Below, one piece after another: positions 9,031 through 20,123 of a stretch of 64,000 nt of DNA (its first letter is position 1; each line of letters opens with the position of its first letter). A program made the position numbers and the translations under genes. The notes beneath the pieces are model-generated. The model was given only the letters and a program-made list of their open reading frames with translations. It was not told the DNA's origin and did no database searches. The stretch is taken from the NCBI GenBank assembly GCA_945862305.1, contig CAMAXF010000004.1:87697-151696 (forward strand), read 5' to 3'. Source of the stretch: Bordetella parapertussis. GTDB taxonomy: Bacteria; Pseudomonadota; Gammaproteobacteria; Burkholderiales; Burkholderiaceae_A.

Positions 9031-10392
9031 TCAGCCGCCGGCGATCATCATCCGATCAATCCAGATCGAGCCCGTCGTGCGAGTACCACGGGTGATGGTG
9101 TCGGAGCCAATTGCTCGGATGCCGGCATACATGGCCTTGAGGTTTCCAGCGATGGTGACCTCCTCCACGGGATGCTGAATCTCACCGTTCTCGATCCAGT
9201 ACCCAAAGGCCCCGCGTGAATAGTCTCCGGTCAGCCCGTTCACACCCTGGCCCATGACCTCCGTGACCAGAAGCCCGCGGCCCATGCCTTGAATCATCTC
9301 GCCAAGGCCACGGCTTGGGCGGGTCTCACTGCTGTGGAGCACCAGGTTGTGGGCACCACCCGCATTGCCTGTGGTCTTCATGCCGAGTTTTCGGGCGGAG
9401 TAAGTGGACAGGAAATAGCCTGCAACCCTGCCCTGCTCGATGACGGTTCTTGGCTGTACGCGAACACCCTCATCATCAAAGGGCGTGCTGCCATCTCCGC
9501 CGGGCACGAAAGGGTCTTCCGTCATGCTGATGTGTGATGGAAAAAGGGGCTGGCCGAGGCTGTCAACCAGAAAACTCGCCTTGCGATAGAGCGAGCTTCC
9601 CGACAGCGCGTTGACCAGAGAGCCCATCAGGCCCACGGCCAAGGGAGCCTCGAAGATCACCGGATGTTCCCCGGTGGGCACCTGCCGGGCCCCCAGGCGC
9701 GAGAGCGCGCGGCGGGCCGCATACAACCCCACGGCCTCGGGGTCTGCCAGTTGAGCGGCGTTCCGGCTGGTCGTGTACCAGTCATCCCGTTGCATCTGCT
9801 CCCCGCGTTGGGCAATCGGGGCGACCGAGAGCCAATGACGGCTGTAGGGGTAGCCCCCCGAAAACCCACGGCTGTTGGCTGCATGAAACTGACCGTGGGA
9901 GGCGGAGACCGACGCCCCCTCGCTGTTGGCAATGAGAGGGCTGGCGGCTCGGGCCGCGGACTCGGCCTTCAGGGCCAGCGTCGTGGCGGCCTGCGCATCA
10001 ATCGACCACGGATGGAAGAGGTCGAGGGACGCATGGTCGTGGGCGATCTCATCTGCATCCGGCAGGCCAGAGAACGGATCCTCTGCAGTGTGACGAGCAA
10101 TCTCGAAGGCACGACGAACCGTGTCTCGCAAGGCCGTCTCAGAGAGGTCTGAGGTGGTGGCGTGGCCCCGCCGATGCCCCTGATAGACCGTGATGCCCGC
10201 CGACTTGTCACGCGTCCGCTCGATGGTCTCGAGCTGCCCCATCCGAACGGTCACCGTGAGCCCAGACTGCTCAGAGACTTCTACGGCGGCATCGGAGGCA
10301 CCCAGGTCGTGGGCCATGTCGATGAGCCGGTGGCTCATGTCACGGAGTTGGGAGGGGGTGTAAAAAAAGGGGTCGAAAGACGGTGTGCTCAT
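9031..10392 (-). CDS. pmbA: Metalloprotease PmbA/TldE
   Basis: TldD/TldE-family subunit. TldD-TldE degrades flexible peptides and matures some modified peptides; TldE itself lacks the metal site. The 453-residue product shows the family repeats: VTVRMGQLETIERTRDKSAGITVY in the N-domain, and SARKLGMKTTGNAGGAHN, LTGDYSRGAFGYWIENGEI and GSDTITRG in the C-domain. No HExxxH zinc motif is evident, which fits PmbA rather than TldD. It is convergent with spoT (stop codons abut) and its start region overlaps the leader of the mogA gene. Confidence 0.93.
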   Translation of the reverse strand: MSTPSFDPFFYTPSQLRDMSHRLIDMAHDLGASDAAVEVSEQSGLTVTVRMGQLETIERTRDKSAGITVYQGHRRGHATTSDLSETALRDTVRRAFEIARHTAEDPFSGLPDADEIAHDHASLDLFHPWSIDAQAATTLALKAESAARAASPLIANSEGASVSASHGQFHAANSRGFSGGYPYSRHWLSVAPIAQRGEQMQRDDWYTTSRNAAQLADPEAVGLYAARRALSRLGARQVPTGEHPVIFEAPLAVGLMGSLVNALSGSSLYRKASFLVDSLGQPLFPSHISMTEDPFVPGGDGSTPFDDEGVRVQPRTVIEQGRVAGYFLSTYSARKLGMKTTGNAGGAHNLVLHSSETRPSRGLGEMIQGMGRGLLVTEVMGQGVNGLTGDYSRGAFGYWIENGEIQHPVEEVTIAGNLKAMYAGIRAIGSDTITRGTRTTGSIWIDRMMIAGG

Positions 10393-10408
10393 GCGTCAGA
10401 ATAGTGCC

Positions 10409-10990
10409 ATGAACCACGACAATCTTCGCACCGCACGCATTGGCCTCGTCTCGATCAGCGACCGCGCAAGCCAGGGGGTCTACCCGGACGAGGGCCTTCC
10501 AAGCCTCAAGGACTGGCTCGGGCGCGCCCTGAAAAGCCCATGGCTTGCCATTGAGCGCCTGATCCCTGACGACCGCTTCCTCATTTCACAAACCCTTGTC
10601 GACCTCGTGGACAAAGAGGCCTGCGACCTCGTGCTCACCACAGGTGGCACTGGTCCCGCGCTGCGCGATGTCACACCCGAGGCCACCCTCGCCGTGGGCG
10701 ACAAGGAACTGCCCGGCTTTGGCGAACAGATGCGCCAAATCTCTCTGCAATTCGTGCCCACCGCCATCTTGTCTCGACAGGTGGCCGTGGTGCGAGGCAC
10801 AGCCATGATCATCAATCTGCCGGGGCGCCCACGATCCATTCAGGAAACCCTGGAGGGCTTGCGCAACGATGACGGGAGCGTGCGGGTGCCGGGCATCTTT
10901 GCGGCTGTGCCCTATGGCCTGGAACTGATTGGCGGCCCCAGCCTTCACGTGGATGAGGCGGTCTGCAAGGCCTTTCGTCCCAAGAAGTAG
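10409..10990 (+). CDS. mog: Molybdopterin adenylyltransferase MogA
   Basis: Activates molybdopterin by adenylylation before molybdenum insertion. The 193-residue protein has the MoCF-binding fold: IGLVSISDRASQGVYPDEG near the N-terminus and the TTGGTGPALRDVTPEA nucleotide-binding loop. The ATG at 10409 gives MNHDNLRTARIGLV; a GTG at 10385 would add eight residues and overlap the divergent pmbA start. Its 3' end overlaps the convergent aminotransferase gene by 46 bp. Confidence 0.9.
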   Translation: MNHDNLRTARIGLVSISDRASQGVYPDEGLPSLKDWLGRALKSPWLAIERLIPDDRFLISQTLVDLVDKEACDLVLTTGGTGPALRDVTPEATLAVGDKELPGFGEQMRQISLQFVPTAILSRQVAVVRGTAMIINLPGRPRSIQETLEGLRNDDGSVRVPGIFAAVPYGLELIGGPSLHVDEAVCKAFRPKK

Positions 10991-12135
10991 TGCTCAAGCC
11001 GCGAAACGCCCTCCCTGAGCGTGGGCAGTGGCTTTGGAAAAGACACCCGAAGCATCCGCTCGGGCGACTGCTCGGTGAAGTCTCGGCCAGGCGCCATGAG
11101 CACACCAATGTCATCGCAGAGCGCCCCACAGAGTGTGTGGCTGTCGGACGCAATCGAGGACACATCGAAATAGCCGTAGAAGGCACCATCTGGGCGAACT
11201 GGCAGCCGAAAGCCAATGGCCTCAAGGGCTGGCAGCACATACTCGGCCTGGGCTCGGGTGCGCAGCCGATAGTCCTCCGCGGTGGACAAGGCGTCTGGTG
11301 TGAAGGCCGCCACTGCCGCCTGCTGCGCCAGGCCAGATGGTGAGATAAACAGGTTCTGAGACAGGCGCTCCATGGCCGCCATGATGTCCTGAGCGCCGAC
11401 CATCCAGCCCAGGCGCCAGCCCGTCATGGAGAATGTCTTTGAGAAGCTGTTGATCGAGATCACGTGCGGACCAAGGTCGAGCATGGAGCGCGGCCCAGGC
11501 TCAAAGCAGAGTCGGAGGTAGATCTCATCCGCTAAGAGCCAGCCGCCCTTCTCGGCCACGAAGGCAGCAATGCGCTCCGCCTCCGCCCGGGGCATGAGGC
11601 AGCCAGTGGGATTGGCGGGGCTCGCCACCAGCAGTGCGCGGGTCTTGGGGCCCCAGTGGGCCTCCACATGGGCCAAGGTGGGCTGGAAATGCGTCTCGGG
11701 ACCCACCTTCAGCGAGACAGGCTGCCCGCCAGCGGCCTGCACGAAGGCCTTGTTGCAGGGGTAGCCAGGGTCTGTCACCAACACCTCGTCACCTGCATCC
11801 AAGATGGCCAGCATGGCCAGCAACAGGGCCGCCGAGGCCCCTGCGGTGACAGCGACCTGCTCCGCCGACACGCGGATCTGGTCTCGCCGCCAATAATCGG
11901 CTGCGATGGCCTCTCGAAGCGAGGCCAGGCCCAGGGCATGGGTGTAATGAATTTTGTTGTCTCGGAGCGCCTTGGCCGCGGCCTCCACCACTGGGGCAGG
12001 CGTTGGAAAATCGGGCTCCCCAACCACCATGCTCACCAGACTTCCCCGCGCGGGGTCACGGCGCTCGGCCCGCGCCATGACCTCCATGACGTAGAACGGC
12101 AGGGTGGCCTGCGCCCGACGCGACAACGAGGCCAT
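10945..12135 (-). CDS. Class I/II pyridoxal-phosphate aminotransferase
   Basis: PLP-dependent aminotransferase of 396 residues. The fold-type I signatures are present: VTAGASAALLLA, VASPANPTG, ADEIYLRLCF and the PLP-lysine motif SINSFSKTFSMTGWRLGW, then RVSFPKP with the carboxylate-binding Arg. It resembles the AspB/AlaC-like branch, but the amino-acid substrate cannot be read from sequence. It lies three bases after gmhA on the same strand, so it is probably co-transcribed with it, and its 3' end overlaps mog tail to tail. Confidence 0.85.
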   Translation of the reverse strand: MASLSRRAQATLPFYVMEVMARAERRDPARGSLVSMVVGEPDFPTPAPVVEAAAKALRDNKIHYTHALGLASLREAIAADYWRRDQIRVSAEQVAVTAGASAALLLAMLAILDAGDEVLVTDPGYPCNKAFVQAAGGQPVSLKVGPETHFQPTLAHVEAHWGPKTRALLVASPANPTGCLMPRAEAERIAAFVAEKGGWLLADEIYLRLCFEPGPRSMLDLGPHVISINSFSKTFSMTGWRLGWMVGAQDIMAAMERLSQNLFISPSGLAQQAAVAAFTPDALSTAEDYRLRTRAQAEYVLPALEAIGFRLPVRPDGAFYGYFDVSSIASDSHTLCGALCDDIGVLMAPGRDFTEQSPERMLRVSFPKPLPTLREGVSRLEHYFLGRKALQTASST

Positions 12136-12138
12136 GGT

Positions 12139-12714
12139 TTAGGCCAGCATGGCCTCTTCAACCAGGCCGCACAGCAGGTGGCCCACAATGAGATGCCCCT
12201 CTTGAATCTGTGGCGTGTGGGCAGACGGCATGTTCAGAACGATGTCGGCCAGGGCGCCCATGTCTCTCGGGTCTTGACCCGTGAGTGCGATGTTGAGCAG
12301 ACCCTTGTTCTTGGCGGCCTGCATGGCCATCAGGATGTTCTTTGAACGGCCCGACGTCGAGAGCCCAATGAGGATGTCCCCTCGCTGACCCAAGGCCTGC
12401 ACCTGCCGAGAGAAGACGTGCTCATAGCCATAATCGTTTCCGATGGCTGTGAGCGCAGACGTGTCGGTGTGCAGGGCGATGGAGGCCAGGGCCTCACGCT
12501 CCTTCAGAAACCGACCCACAAACTCGGCTGAAAAATGCTGGGCCTCCGCAGCACTGCCACCATTGCCCGCAAAGAGCAGCTTGCCGCCACCACGCAGGCA
12601 GGTTACACAGGCCTCCACAGCCGCCTGCAGCCGCTGCTGTAGGCCATCGTCGGCCAGAATGTCTTGCACGAGGCGCTGGCTCGCCTGCAACGAAGTTTGG
12701 ATGGTCGCCTTCAT
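12139..12714 (-). CDS. gmhA: Phosphoheptose isomerase GmhA (SIS domain)
   Basis: Converts sedoheptulose 7-phosphate to heptose 7-phosphate, the first step to the ADP-heptose of LPS inner core. The 191-residue product is one SIS domain with GNGGSAAEAQHFSAEFVGRF and the sugar-phosphate loop LSTSGRSKNI, plus HTDTSALTAIGNDYGYE typical of GmhA and the related DnaA regulator DiaA. The ATG at 12714 (MKATIQTSLQ) is chosen over an upstream start reaching towards typA. DiaA is the main alternative reading; the 'FLKEREALASIAL' segment favours GmhA. Confidence 0.8.
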   Translation of the reverse strand: MKATIQTSLQASQRLVQDILADDGLQQRLQAAVEACVTCLRGGGKLLFAGNGGSAAEAQHFSAEFVGRFLKEREALASIALHTDTSALTAIGNDYGYEHVFSRQVQALGQRGDILIGLSTSGRSKNILMAMQAAKNKGLLNIALTGQDPRDMGALADIVLNMPSAHTPQIQEGHLIVGHLLCGLVEEAMLA

Positions 12715-12754
12715 GGTCTTTCCCAGGGTTGTGTGATGACGTGAAATCGTTGGA

Positions 12755-14575
12755 TCAGGCTGCCTCTTCCCGGGCCGCCTTGCGACGCTCATGCTCCACC
12801 AGGTGGCGTTTCCTCAGTCGGATCGACTGCGGCGTGATCTCTACGAGCTCATCGTCTGCGATGAACTCCACCGCCTTCTCCAGGGTGAGTTGAATGGGCG
12901 GTGTGAGGTCGATGTGCTCATCCTTGCCGGATGCACGCACGTTGGTGAGCTTCTTCTCCTTCACCGGGTTGACCACCAGGTCGTTGTCCCGCGAGTGAAT
13001 GCCAATGATCATGCCCTCGTAGAGCTTGTCACCCGGCGAGACAAACATGCGGCCACGCTCCTGAAGCTTCCAGAGCGCGTAGGCCACGGCCTCGCCGTCA
13101 TCCTGGGAGATCAGCACGCCATTGCGACGCTCGGAGAGGTCGCCTTTGTAGGGGCCGTAGGCATCGAAGATATGGCTCATGAGACCCGTGCCACGGGTCA
13201 TGGTGAGAAACTCGCCCTGAAATCCAATGAGGCCACGGGCTGGAATGCGGTACTCCAGGCGCACCCGACCCTTGTCATCTGGAACCATGTCGAGGAGGTC
13301 GCCCTTGCGAAGGCCAAGGTTCTCCATGACGGGGCCCTGGTGCTCCTGCTCCACATCCACGGTGAGCATCTCATAGGGCTCCTCGCGCTCACCGCTGGCG
13401 CTCTCCTTGAGGACCACACGTGGCCGAGAGACGGCGAGCTCGTAACCCTCACGGCGCATGTTCTCGAGCAGGATGGTGAGGTGCAGTTCTCCCCGACCCG
13501 AGACCTTGAAGGTGTCGGTGTCGCTGCCGAACTCGACCCGAAGGGCCACATTGGCCTTGAGCTCACGCTCAAGCCGCTCACGAATCTGGCGGCTGGTGAT
13601 GAACTTGCCCTCCCGCCCGGCCAGGGGAGAGTTGTTCACAATGAAGTTCATGGACAGGGTGGGCTCGTCCACCTTCAGCATGGGCAACGGCTCCACGGTG
13701 GCGGGGTCACAGACCGTGGTGCCGATGTTGAGCTCCTCAATGCCATTGATGAGCACGATGTCGCCGGCCTCGGCCACGTCGACCTGCTCGCGCTCGAGGC
13801 CCCGAAACTTCAGCACCTGATTGATGCGTGCCTTGCGCGGCTGGCCCTCTGGCCCATCCTGAATGATGACATCCTGAAGTGGCCGAACACGGCCGCGGGC
13901 GATTCGACCAACCCCGATCTTGCCCACATAGCTGTTGTAGTCGAGCGAGCAGATCTGGAACTGGAGGGGTGCCTCGGATTCATCGTCTCGGACTGGCACG
14001 TACTGCAGAACCGCATCGAACAGCGGCCGCATGTCGCTGCCTGGCTTGGTGTGATCGAGAGTGGCGAAACCCTGCAGGGCCGATGCGTAGACCACCGGAA
14101 AGTCGAGCTGCTCCTCGGTGGCGCCAAGCTTGTCGAAGAGATCGAAGGTCTGGCTGACCACCCAGTCCGGTCGGGCGCCCGGCCGGTCAATCTTGTTCAC
14201 CACCACAATGGGCTTGAGGCCAAGGGCAAGCGCCTTTCGCGTCACGAAGCGTGTCTGGGGCATTGGGCCCTCGACGGCATCGACCAGCAGGAGCACGCTA
14301 TCGACCATGGAGAGCACCCGCTCAACCTCTCCACCGAAGTCGGCGTGGCCCGGGGTGTCGACGATGTTGATGTGGGTGCCCTCGTATTCCACCGCACAGT
14401 TCTTGGCCAGAATCGTGATGCCACGTTCCTTCTCAAGGTCGTTGGAGTCCATGACCCGCTCATTGACCGCCTGGTGCGAGCGAAAGGTGCCCGACTGTTG
14501 AAGCAGCTTGTCGACCAGGGTGGTCTTTCCGTGGTCAACGTGGGCAATGATGGCGATGTTGCGCAGCTTGCGCAT
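12755..14575 (-). CDS. typA: Ribosome-associated GTPase TypA/BipA
   Basis: Translational GTPase that binds the ribosome and supports growth under stress and ribosome assembly. The 606-residue protein has the G1 motif [15 protein letters not shown] at residue 10 onward, the switch [31 protein letters not shown], and the BipA-specific C-terminal domain ([24 protein letters not shown]). Size is standard. It follows truB by nine bases on the same strand, so it is an extension of the rimP-nusA-infB-rbfA-truB operon. Confidence 0.96.
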   Translation of the reverse strand: MRKLRNIAIIAHVDHGKTTLVDKLLQQSGTFRSHQAVNERVMDSNDLEKERGITILAKNCAVEYEGTHINIVDTPGHADFGGEVERVLSMVDSVLLLVDAVEGPMPQTRFVTRKALALGLKPIVVVNKIDRPGARPDWVVSQTFDLFDKLGATEEQLDFPVVYASALQGFATLDHTKPGSDMRPLFDAVLQYVPVRDDESEAPLQFQICSLDYNSYVGKIGVGRIARGRVRPLQDVIIQDGPEGQPRKARINQVLKFRGLEREQVDVAEAGDIVLINGIEELNIGTTVCDPATVEPLPMLKVDEPTLSMNFIVNNSPLAGREGKFITSRQIRERLERELKANVALRVEFGSDTDTFKVSGRGELHLTILLENMRREGYELAVSRPRVVLKESASGEREEPYEMLTVDVEQEHQGPVMENLGLRKGDLLDMVPDDKGRVRLEYRIPARGLIGFQGEFLTMTRGTGLMSHIFDAYGPYKGDLSERRNGVLISQDDGEAVAYALWKLQERGRMFVSPGDKLYEGMIIGIHSRDNDLVVNPVKEKKLTNVRASGKDEHIDLTPPIQLTLEKAVEFIADDELVEITPQSIRLRKRHLVEHERRKAAREEAA

Positions 14576-14584
14576 GGGGTTCTC

Positions 14585-15511
14585 CTAGTGATGTGTCGGT
14601 TGGGCGACGAGACGAACAGGCTTCAAGCGCCCCTGGCCCAAGAGTGCTGTGCCCAAAAACCTCTTGGATTGCGTAAGAACACGGGCCCGCTGCGGCGCGC
14701 CCATGGGAAAGGAAGCGCTGGTCAGAATCTGACCATGCGAGAAGAGTGCTGCCTCACGGTCTGTGAGCGAGATGGACGGCCAGGCAAGCAGTAGATGATC
14801 CACTGGCAGCAGAAAGGCGTCCAGGGCGTCGGTGCCAGCCTCAGCAGCCCGCTCCAGGGCGTCGAGGTCGACACTGTGAGAGAGGTCGAGTGGGCCCACC
14901 CCATTTCGTCGTAGGCCGCTGAGATGCGCACCACAGCCGAGCCGTTGGCCGATCTCTTCAGCAAGGCTTCGAATATAGGTGCCCTTGGAACAACGCACCT
15001 GGAGTTGAAGCAAGGGCGGTGCATACGACAACAGCGAGAGCTCGTGCAGGGCAATGGTGCGTGCCTCCCGCTCAACAGTCTGGCCACTTCGCGCCATCTC
15101 ATAGAGCGGGCGGCCGTTGTGCTTGAGCGCGGAATACATGGGGGGCACCTGCTCCTGCTCCCCAAGAAGGCCTTGAAGCACGGCCTCCACCTCGGCTGGT
15201 GTCACCGCGACCGCCAGCTCCTCCAGCACGGCACCCTCACGGTCACCAGTCTCGGTGGTGATGCCCAGACAGACCTCGGCGAGATAGGCCTTGTCGGCCT
15301 CGAGGCCCTCTTGGGCAAACTTGGTGGCTTCTCCAAATAGAACAGGCAGCAGGCCACTGGCCATTGGATCGAGGGTCCCAGCATGGCCCGCCTTCTCAGC
15401 ACCAAAAAGAAACTTGATGCGGCCCAAGACCTGGGTGGACGACGGGCCGAAAGGCTTGTCCGCAACCAATAGGCCGTGCACGGGACGACGGCTGCGACGC
15501 GAGGCAGTCAT
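14585..15511 (-). CDS. truB: tRNA pseudouridine(55) synthase TruB
   Basis: Makes the near-universal pseudouridine 55 in the T loop of tRNAs. The 308-residue protein has the catalytic loop HAGTLDPMASGLLPV with the nucleophile D48, preceded by GLLVADKPFGPSS, and the later TYIRSLAEEIGQRLGCGAHLSGLRR motif that contacts RNA. Its first bases overlap the end of rbfA by four bases, the normal operon neighbour. Confidence 0.95.
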   Translation of the reverse strand: MTASRRSRRPVHGLLVADKPFGPSSTQVLGRIKFLFGAEKAGHAGTLDPMASGLLPVLFGEATKFAQEGLEADKAYLAEVCLGITTETGDREGAVLEELAVAVTPAEVEAVLQGLLGEQEQVPPMYSALKHNGRPLYEMARSGQTVEREARTIALHELSLLSYAPPLLQLQVRCSKGTYIRSLAEEIGQRLGCGAHLSGLRRNGVGPLDLSHSVDLDALERAAEAGTDALDAFLLPVDHLLLAWPSISLTDREAALFSHGQILTSASFPMGAPQRARVLTQSKRFLGTALLGQGRLKPVRLVAQPTHH

Positions 15512-15900
15512 GAGGATGCGTTGGCCTGATCGATCAGCGCACTGATGGCTGCACCCCGTGCGACGGACTCATCGAGCACGAAATGAAGATCTGGCGTCTG
15601 ATGGATGGTGAGCAGTCGGCCCAGCCGGCCACGCAGAAAGCCCTTGGAGGCTGCGAGCCCCTCGGCCGTCCTTGCCTTTTGTTCCGATGTGTCGGGAAAG
15701 ACCGAGTAATACACCTTTGCATGGGCGTAGTCGGGCGTCACCTCGACATCGGTGATGGTGACAAAACCGATGCGAGGGTCTTTGGCCTCGGCCCGAAGAA
15801 GCTCGGCGAGGTCTCGCTGGATCTGATCGGCGACCCGAAAGCCCCGCTCGACAACGGCCTTAGAGGGTCCGTGCGATTTCTTGGATTTCGAAGACTTCAA
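15508..15900 (-). CDS. rbfA: Ribosome-binding factor A
   Basis: Late-stage assembly factor for the 30S subunit, needed for 16S 5'-end maturation. The 130-residue product has the KH-like core: [41 protein letters not shown] and LHFVLDES. The only in-frame start that keeps the basic N-terminus is a TTG at 15900, which places the first 41 bases inside the infB 3' end. Rare start and long overlap together suggest translation coupled to infB and kept at a low level. Confidence 0.9.
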   Translation of the reverse strand: MKSSKSKKSHGPSKAVVERGFRVADQIQRDLAELLRAEAKDPRIGFVTITDVEVTPDYAHAKVYYSVFPDTSEQKARTAEGLAASKGFLRGRLGRLLTIHQTPDLHFVLDESVARGAAISALIDQANASS

Positions 15901-18613
15901 GCTGATCGCCCTCCTGAATCGCGTCGTACCCCTTTAGCGTCAGGCCGCACTCAAAGCCCTCCTTGACCTCCTTGGCGTCATCCTTGAAGCGCTTGAGGGT
16001 GTCGAGCTCACCGGTCCAGAGCACCACGTTGTCTCGCAGCAGACGAATCTGTGCATTCCGACGCACGGTTCCCTCGAGCACCATACAGCCAGCAATGTTT
16101 CCAATGCGTGACACCTTGAAGATCTGGCGAATCTCGACCAGTCCGATGACATTCTCCCGCCGCTCGGGCGCCAGCATGCCCTGCATGGCGTTCTTCACGT
16201 CATCCACTGCGTCGTAGATGATGGTGTAGTAGCGAAGATCGATTCCATTGGCCTCCGCGAGCTTTCGGGAGAGCTGATCGGCTCGGACGTTAAATCCAAT
16301 GACCACCGCCTTGGATGCGATCGCGAGATTGACATCGGATTCCGTGATGGCGCCCACCGCCGCATGGACCACACTCACCCGCACCTCATCGGTGGAGAGC
16401 TTGAGCATGGAGGCCGACAGGGCCTCCTGCGAGCCCTGAACGTCTGCCTTGATGATGAGCGGAAGCGTCTGAACCCCTTCACCCATGTTCTCGAACATGC
16501 TCTCGAGCTTGGCCGCCTGCTGCTTGGCCAGACGGACATCACGAAACTTGCCCTGACGAAAGAGTGCAATCTCGCGGGCCTTGCGCTCATCACCGAGCAC
16601 GAGAATTTCATCGCCCGCATGGGGCACCTCGGTGAGGCCGAGGATCTCTGCAGGGATGGACGGGCCGGCCTCATCGATGGGGCGTCCGGACTCATCGAGC
16701 ATCGCGCGCACCCGGCCAAAGGAGCTGCCCGCCAGAAGGATGTCGCCCTTGCGCAGGGTGCCCGACTGCACGAGCACCGTGGCCACGGGACCGCGGCCCT
16801 TGTCGATTCGGGCCTCAATGACCAGGCCCTTGGCCATGCTGCCGACCGGGGCTGTGAGTTCAAGGACCTCGGCCTGCAGGAGAACCTGCTCGAGCAGGTC
16901 GTCGATGCCCTGGCCCGTCTTGGCCGAGACCGCCACAAAGGGGGAGTCGCCGCCGAATTCCTCTGGCACGACCTGCTCGGCCACGAGCTCGCCGCGAACG
17001 CGGTCTGGGTTGGCCTCGGGCTTGTCCATCTTGTTGATGGCCACCACCAGAGGAACGCCAGCCGCCTTGGCATGGGCAATGGCCTCCTTGGTCTGGGGCA
17101 TGACGCCGTCGTCTGCCGCCACCACCAGGACGACAATGTCCGTCGCGTTGGCGCCGCGCGCCCGCATGGCCGTAAAGGCCTCGTGGCCCGGGGTGTCGAG
17201 GAAGGTGATCACACCGCGGGGCGTTTCCACATGGTAGGCACCGATGTGCTGCGTGATGCCACCAGCCTCACCAGCAGCCACCTTTGCACGCCGAATGTAA
17301 TCGAGCAACGAGGTCTTGCCGTGGTCGACGTGGCCCATGATGGTGACGACCGGCGGCCTGCTGACAGCCTCGGCCGAGGACTCGGTGGCAACGCCCTCCG
17401 CAAGGAAGGCCTCCGGGTCATCGAGCTTGGCCGCGGTGGCCTTGTGGCCCATCTCCTCGACCACGATCATGGCGGTGTCCTGGTCGAGCACCTGGTTGAT
17501 GGTGACCATCTGGCCCATCTTCATGAGGGTCTTGACCACTTCAGCCCCTTTGACGGACATTTTGTGGGCAAGGTCGGCCACCGAGATGGTCTCTGGCACA
17601 TGGATGTCACGAATCACGGGTTCCGTGGGTGCCACGAAGTTACTCGACTCCTGGGAGGCAGACTTGTTGCGTGCCCTCGGGCCGCCGCGCCACCCGCCCA
17701 CACCACCCATGACATCGCCACGGGTCTTGAGGGCACGGCGTTTCTGCGCATCGTCCTGCCAGGTGGAGGACAACTGGGACGACTTCACCGACTTCTCGGA
17801 CTTCTTGTCCTTGGGCTTGTCCGACGACTCTTCGCCTGGCTTCTTGGCCGGCTTGGTGAGCGTGATGGTGGACTCGGGCTTGGCAGGCTCCGGCGCTTTG
17901 GCCGTGGCCGCAAGCTTGCCGGTTCGTGCAGCAGTCATCAGCTTGTTGATGGCTGCAACCTCGTCCTCGACCGCACGCCGTGCCTCGGCCGCCTTCACGG
18001 CAGCGTCTTCTGCGGCGGTGACCTTGCGCACCTTCGACTTCTTCACGCCCTCTTCAGGCGCCTCCGCGGGTGATGCCTCGGCGGCTGTTGCAGCCTCTGG
18101 CGCTGCATCCTGAGCCCGTTGGGCATCTTCCGCAGCCTTCTCGGCAGCAGCGGCCTGGGCCTCGAGCTCACGCAGCTTCTCCTGGCGGGCCTCCTCCTGG
18201 CGCGCCAACAGCTCCTGCTGTCGCTTGGCCTCGGCCTCTCGCCTGGCGAGCTCCTCGGGCGAAATGGCGGGCGGCGGGGGCGCGGCGGGGACAGCGGCGG
18301 CATCGGGCTCATCGCGCTTGACGAAGACCCGCTTCTTGCGGACCTCCACCTGAATCGTGCGGGACTTTCCGGAGCCATCGGCCTGACGGATCTCGGAGGT
18401 CTGCTTCTTGGTGATGGTGATCTTCTTGCGGGGTGCTGTGTCGGCGCCGCCATGAGACTTGCGCAGCGCGTCGAGGAGGCGCTCTTTATCGGCCTCTGAA
18501 ATGGCATCGTCGGCAGCCTTCTTCTGGACGCCGGCAGCCTGCAGCTGCTCGAGCAAGGTCTCTACCGAGACCTTCAGTTCGGCAGCAAAACCTTCTACGT
18601 TATTAGCGGCCAT
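15860..18613 (-). CDS. infB: Translation initiation factor IF-2
   Basis: GTPase that brings initiator tRNA to the 30S subunit. The 917-residue product begins [20 protein letters not shown] (IF2_N domain), has a long Ala/Glu/Lys-rich linker, then the G domain with [35 protein letters not shown] and [10 protein letters not shown], and the C-terminal beta-barrel domains. The ATG at 18613 is chosen because it begins the conserved N-terminus and overlaps nusA by 11 bases; the open frame upstream is nusA shadow. Confidence 0.96.
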   Translation of the reverse strand: MAANNVEGFAAELKVSVETLLEQLQAAGVQKKAADDAISEADKERLLDALRKSHGGADTAPRKKITITKKQTSEIRQADGSGKSRTIQVEVRKKRVFVKRDEPDAAAVPAAPPPPAISPEELARREAEAKRQQELLARQEEARQEKLRELEAQAAAAEKAAEDAQRAQDAAPEAATAAEASPAEAPEEGVKKSKVRKVTAAEDAAVKAAEARRAVEDEVAAINKLMTAARTGKLAATAKAPEPAKPESTITLTKPAKKPGEESSDKPKDKKSEKSVKSSQLSSTWQDDAQKRRALKTRGDVMGGVGGWRGGPRARNKSASQESSNFVAPTEPVIRDIHVPETISVADLAHKMSVKGAEVVKTLMKMGQMVTINQVLDQDTAMIVVEEMGHKATAAKLDDPEAFLAEGVATESSAEAVSRPPVVTIMGHVDHGKTSLLDYIRRAKVAAGEAGGITQHIGAYHVETPRGVITFLDTPGHEAFTAMRARGANATDIVVLVVAADDGVMPQTKEAIAHAKAAGVPLVVAINKMDKPEANPDRVRGELVAEQVVPEEFGGDSPFVAVSAKTGQGIDDLLEQVLLQAEVLELTAPVGSMAKGLVIEARIDKGRGPVATVLVQSGTLRKGDILLAGSSFGRVRAMLDESGRPIDEAGPSIPAEILGLTEVPHAGDEILVLGDERKAREIALFRQGKFRDVRLAKQQAAKLESMFENMGEGVQTLPLIIKADVQGSQEALSASMLKLSTDEVRVSVVHAAVGAITESDVNLAIASKAVVIGFNVRADQLSRKLAEANGIDLRYYTIIYDAVDDVKNAMQGMLAPERRENVIGLVEIRQIFKVSRIGNIAGCMVLEGTVRRNAQIRLLRDNVVLWTGELDTLKRFKDDAKEVKEGFECGLTLKGYDAIQEGDQLEVFEIQEIARTL

Positions 18614-20123
18614 CCTGGGTTGCCCCTCCTTCCTGCGATGCATCTGCCTCTTCCTCAAACCAATGCGCACGTGCGCGCATGATGAGGTCGCTGGCAGCCT
18701 GTTCATCCATCTCGGTGATCTCGACGAGCTCATCAACGGCCAGCTCGGCCAGCTCATCGCGCGTGAAAATCTTCGCATCGGCCAACTGGGCGGCAAGCTC
18801 GTGATTCATGCCCTCCAGGTCGAGGAGGTCTTGCTCGGTGGTGCCGAGCTTCTCCTCGGTGACGATGGCCTCAGTCAGTAAGGCGTTGCGGGCGCGGGTA
18901 CGAAGCTCGTTGACCGTGTCCTCGTCGAAGGCCTCGATCTCGAGCATCTCGTTGACGGGCACGTAGGCCACTTCCTCCAGGCTGGAAAAGCCCTCATCGA
19001 CCAGCACCTCTGCGACCTCTTGGTCAACATCGAGCTTGGCCATGAAGGTCTCGAGAACCTTCTGGCGTTCTGTCTGCGAACGGGTCTCGGCATCTTCACT
19101 GGTCATGATGTTGATCTGCCAACCAGTGAGCTCGCTGGCCAGCCGAACGTTCTGCCCGCCACGGCCGATCGCCACAGCAAGCTCTGTCTCCTCGACAACG
19201 ACGTCCATTGCATGACGCTCCTCGTCCACAACGATCGAGGAGACATTGGCTGGCGCCAGCGCACCAATCACAAACTGGGCGGGGTCGTCGGACCAGAGCA
19301 CGATGTCGACACGCTCACCGGCCAGTTCATGGGTAACAGCCTGCACGCGGCTGCCGCGAACACCCACACAGGTTCCGATGGGGTCGATCCGACGGTCGGT
19401 GGTGTGAACCGCGATCTTGGCGCGGATGCCCGCATCACGGGCCGCCGACTTGATGGCCATGAGGCCTTGCTCAATCTCCGGCACCTCGAGCTCGAAGAGT
19501 TTCATGATGAACTCGGGTGCGGTGCGAGACAGAATGATCTGCGGACCCCGAAGGTTGCGATCCACCCGAAGCAAGAATGCCCGAACGCGATCGCCAGGCC
19601 GAAGGTTCTCTTTGGGGATCATTTGGTCTCGGGGCAGTCGGGCCTCAATCTTTCCCGCCTCGACGATGACATCGCCGCGCTCGAGGCGCTTGACGGTGCC
19701 GTTGACGATCAGCTCGCCACGCTCAAGGAAGTCTTTTAGGATCTGCTCACGCTCAGCCTCTCGAATGCGCTGCAGGATGACCTGCTTGGCCGCCTGCGCG
19801 CCGATGCGTCCGAAGGGCACTGCCTCGAGCTCTTCCTCGATGAAGTCGCCGACCTCGATGTCGTCGATCTGCTTGCGGGCCTCGGTCAGAATGACCTGAA
19901 GGTCGTGATCTTCAAGTTCTCCGTCCGGAACAATCTGCCAGCGGCGGAACGCCTCGTACTCGCCGGTTTCACGGTCGATGCTTACGCGAACGTCCACCTC
20001 ATCGGTGAACTGCTTCTTGGTGGCCTGGGCCAGCGCGTTCTCGAGTGCCTGAAACACGATGTCTCTCTCGACACTCTTCTCGCGGGCCAACGCATCGGCC
20101 AATAACAGAATCTCGCGGCTCAT
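18603..20123 (-). CDS. nusA: Transcription termination/antitermination factor NusA
   Basis: Binds RNA polymerase and nascent RNA to modulate pausing, intrinsic termination and antitermination. The 506-residue protein has the N-terminal polymerase-binding domain ([18 protein letters not shown]), the S1 domain, two KH domains ([17 protein letters not shown] and [18 protein letters not shown]) and C-terminal helical acidic repeats. It overlaps rimP by four bases and infB by 11. The leader of its operon holds a terminator-like hairpin that NusA could itself influence. Confidence 0.96.
   Translation of the reverse strand: MSREILLLADALAREKSVERDIVFQALENALAQATKKQFTDEVDVRVSIDRETGEYEAFRRWQIVPDGELEDHDLQVILTEARKQIDDIEVGDFIEEELEAVPFGRIGAQAAKQVILQRIREAEREQILKDFLERGELIVNGTVKRLERGDVIVEAGKIEARLPRDQMIPKENLRPGDRVRAFLLRVDRNLRGPQIILSRTAPEFIMKLFELEVPEIEQGLMAIKSAARDAGIRAKIAVHTTDRRIDPIGTCVGVRGSRVQAVTHELAGERVDIVLWSDDPAQFVIGALAPANVSSIVVDEERHAMDVVVEETELAVAIGRGGQNVRLASELTGWQINIMTSEDAETRSQTERQKVLETFMAKLDVDQEVAEVLVDEGFSSLEEVAYVPVNEMLEIEAFDEDTVNELRTRARNALLTEAIVTEEKLGTTEQDLLDLEGMNHELAAQLADAKIFTRDELAELAVDELVEITEMDEQAASDLIMRARAHWFEEEADASQEGGATQDGR

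Noticed and set aside
12791..14794. A long open frame (667 codons) on the + strand opposite typA and truB
   Set aside because: It mirrors the typA codon pattern, has no recognisable domain, and typA with all its GTPase motifs is on the other strand.
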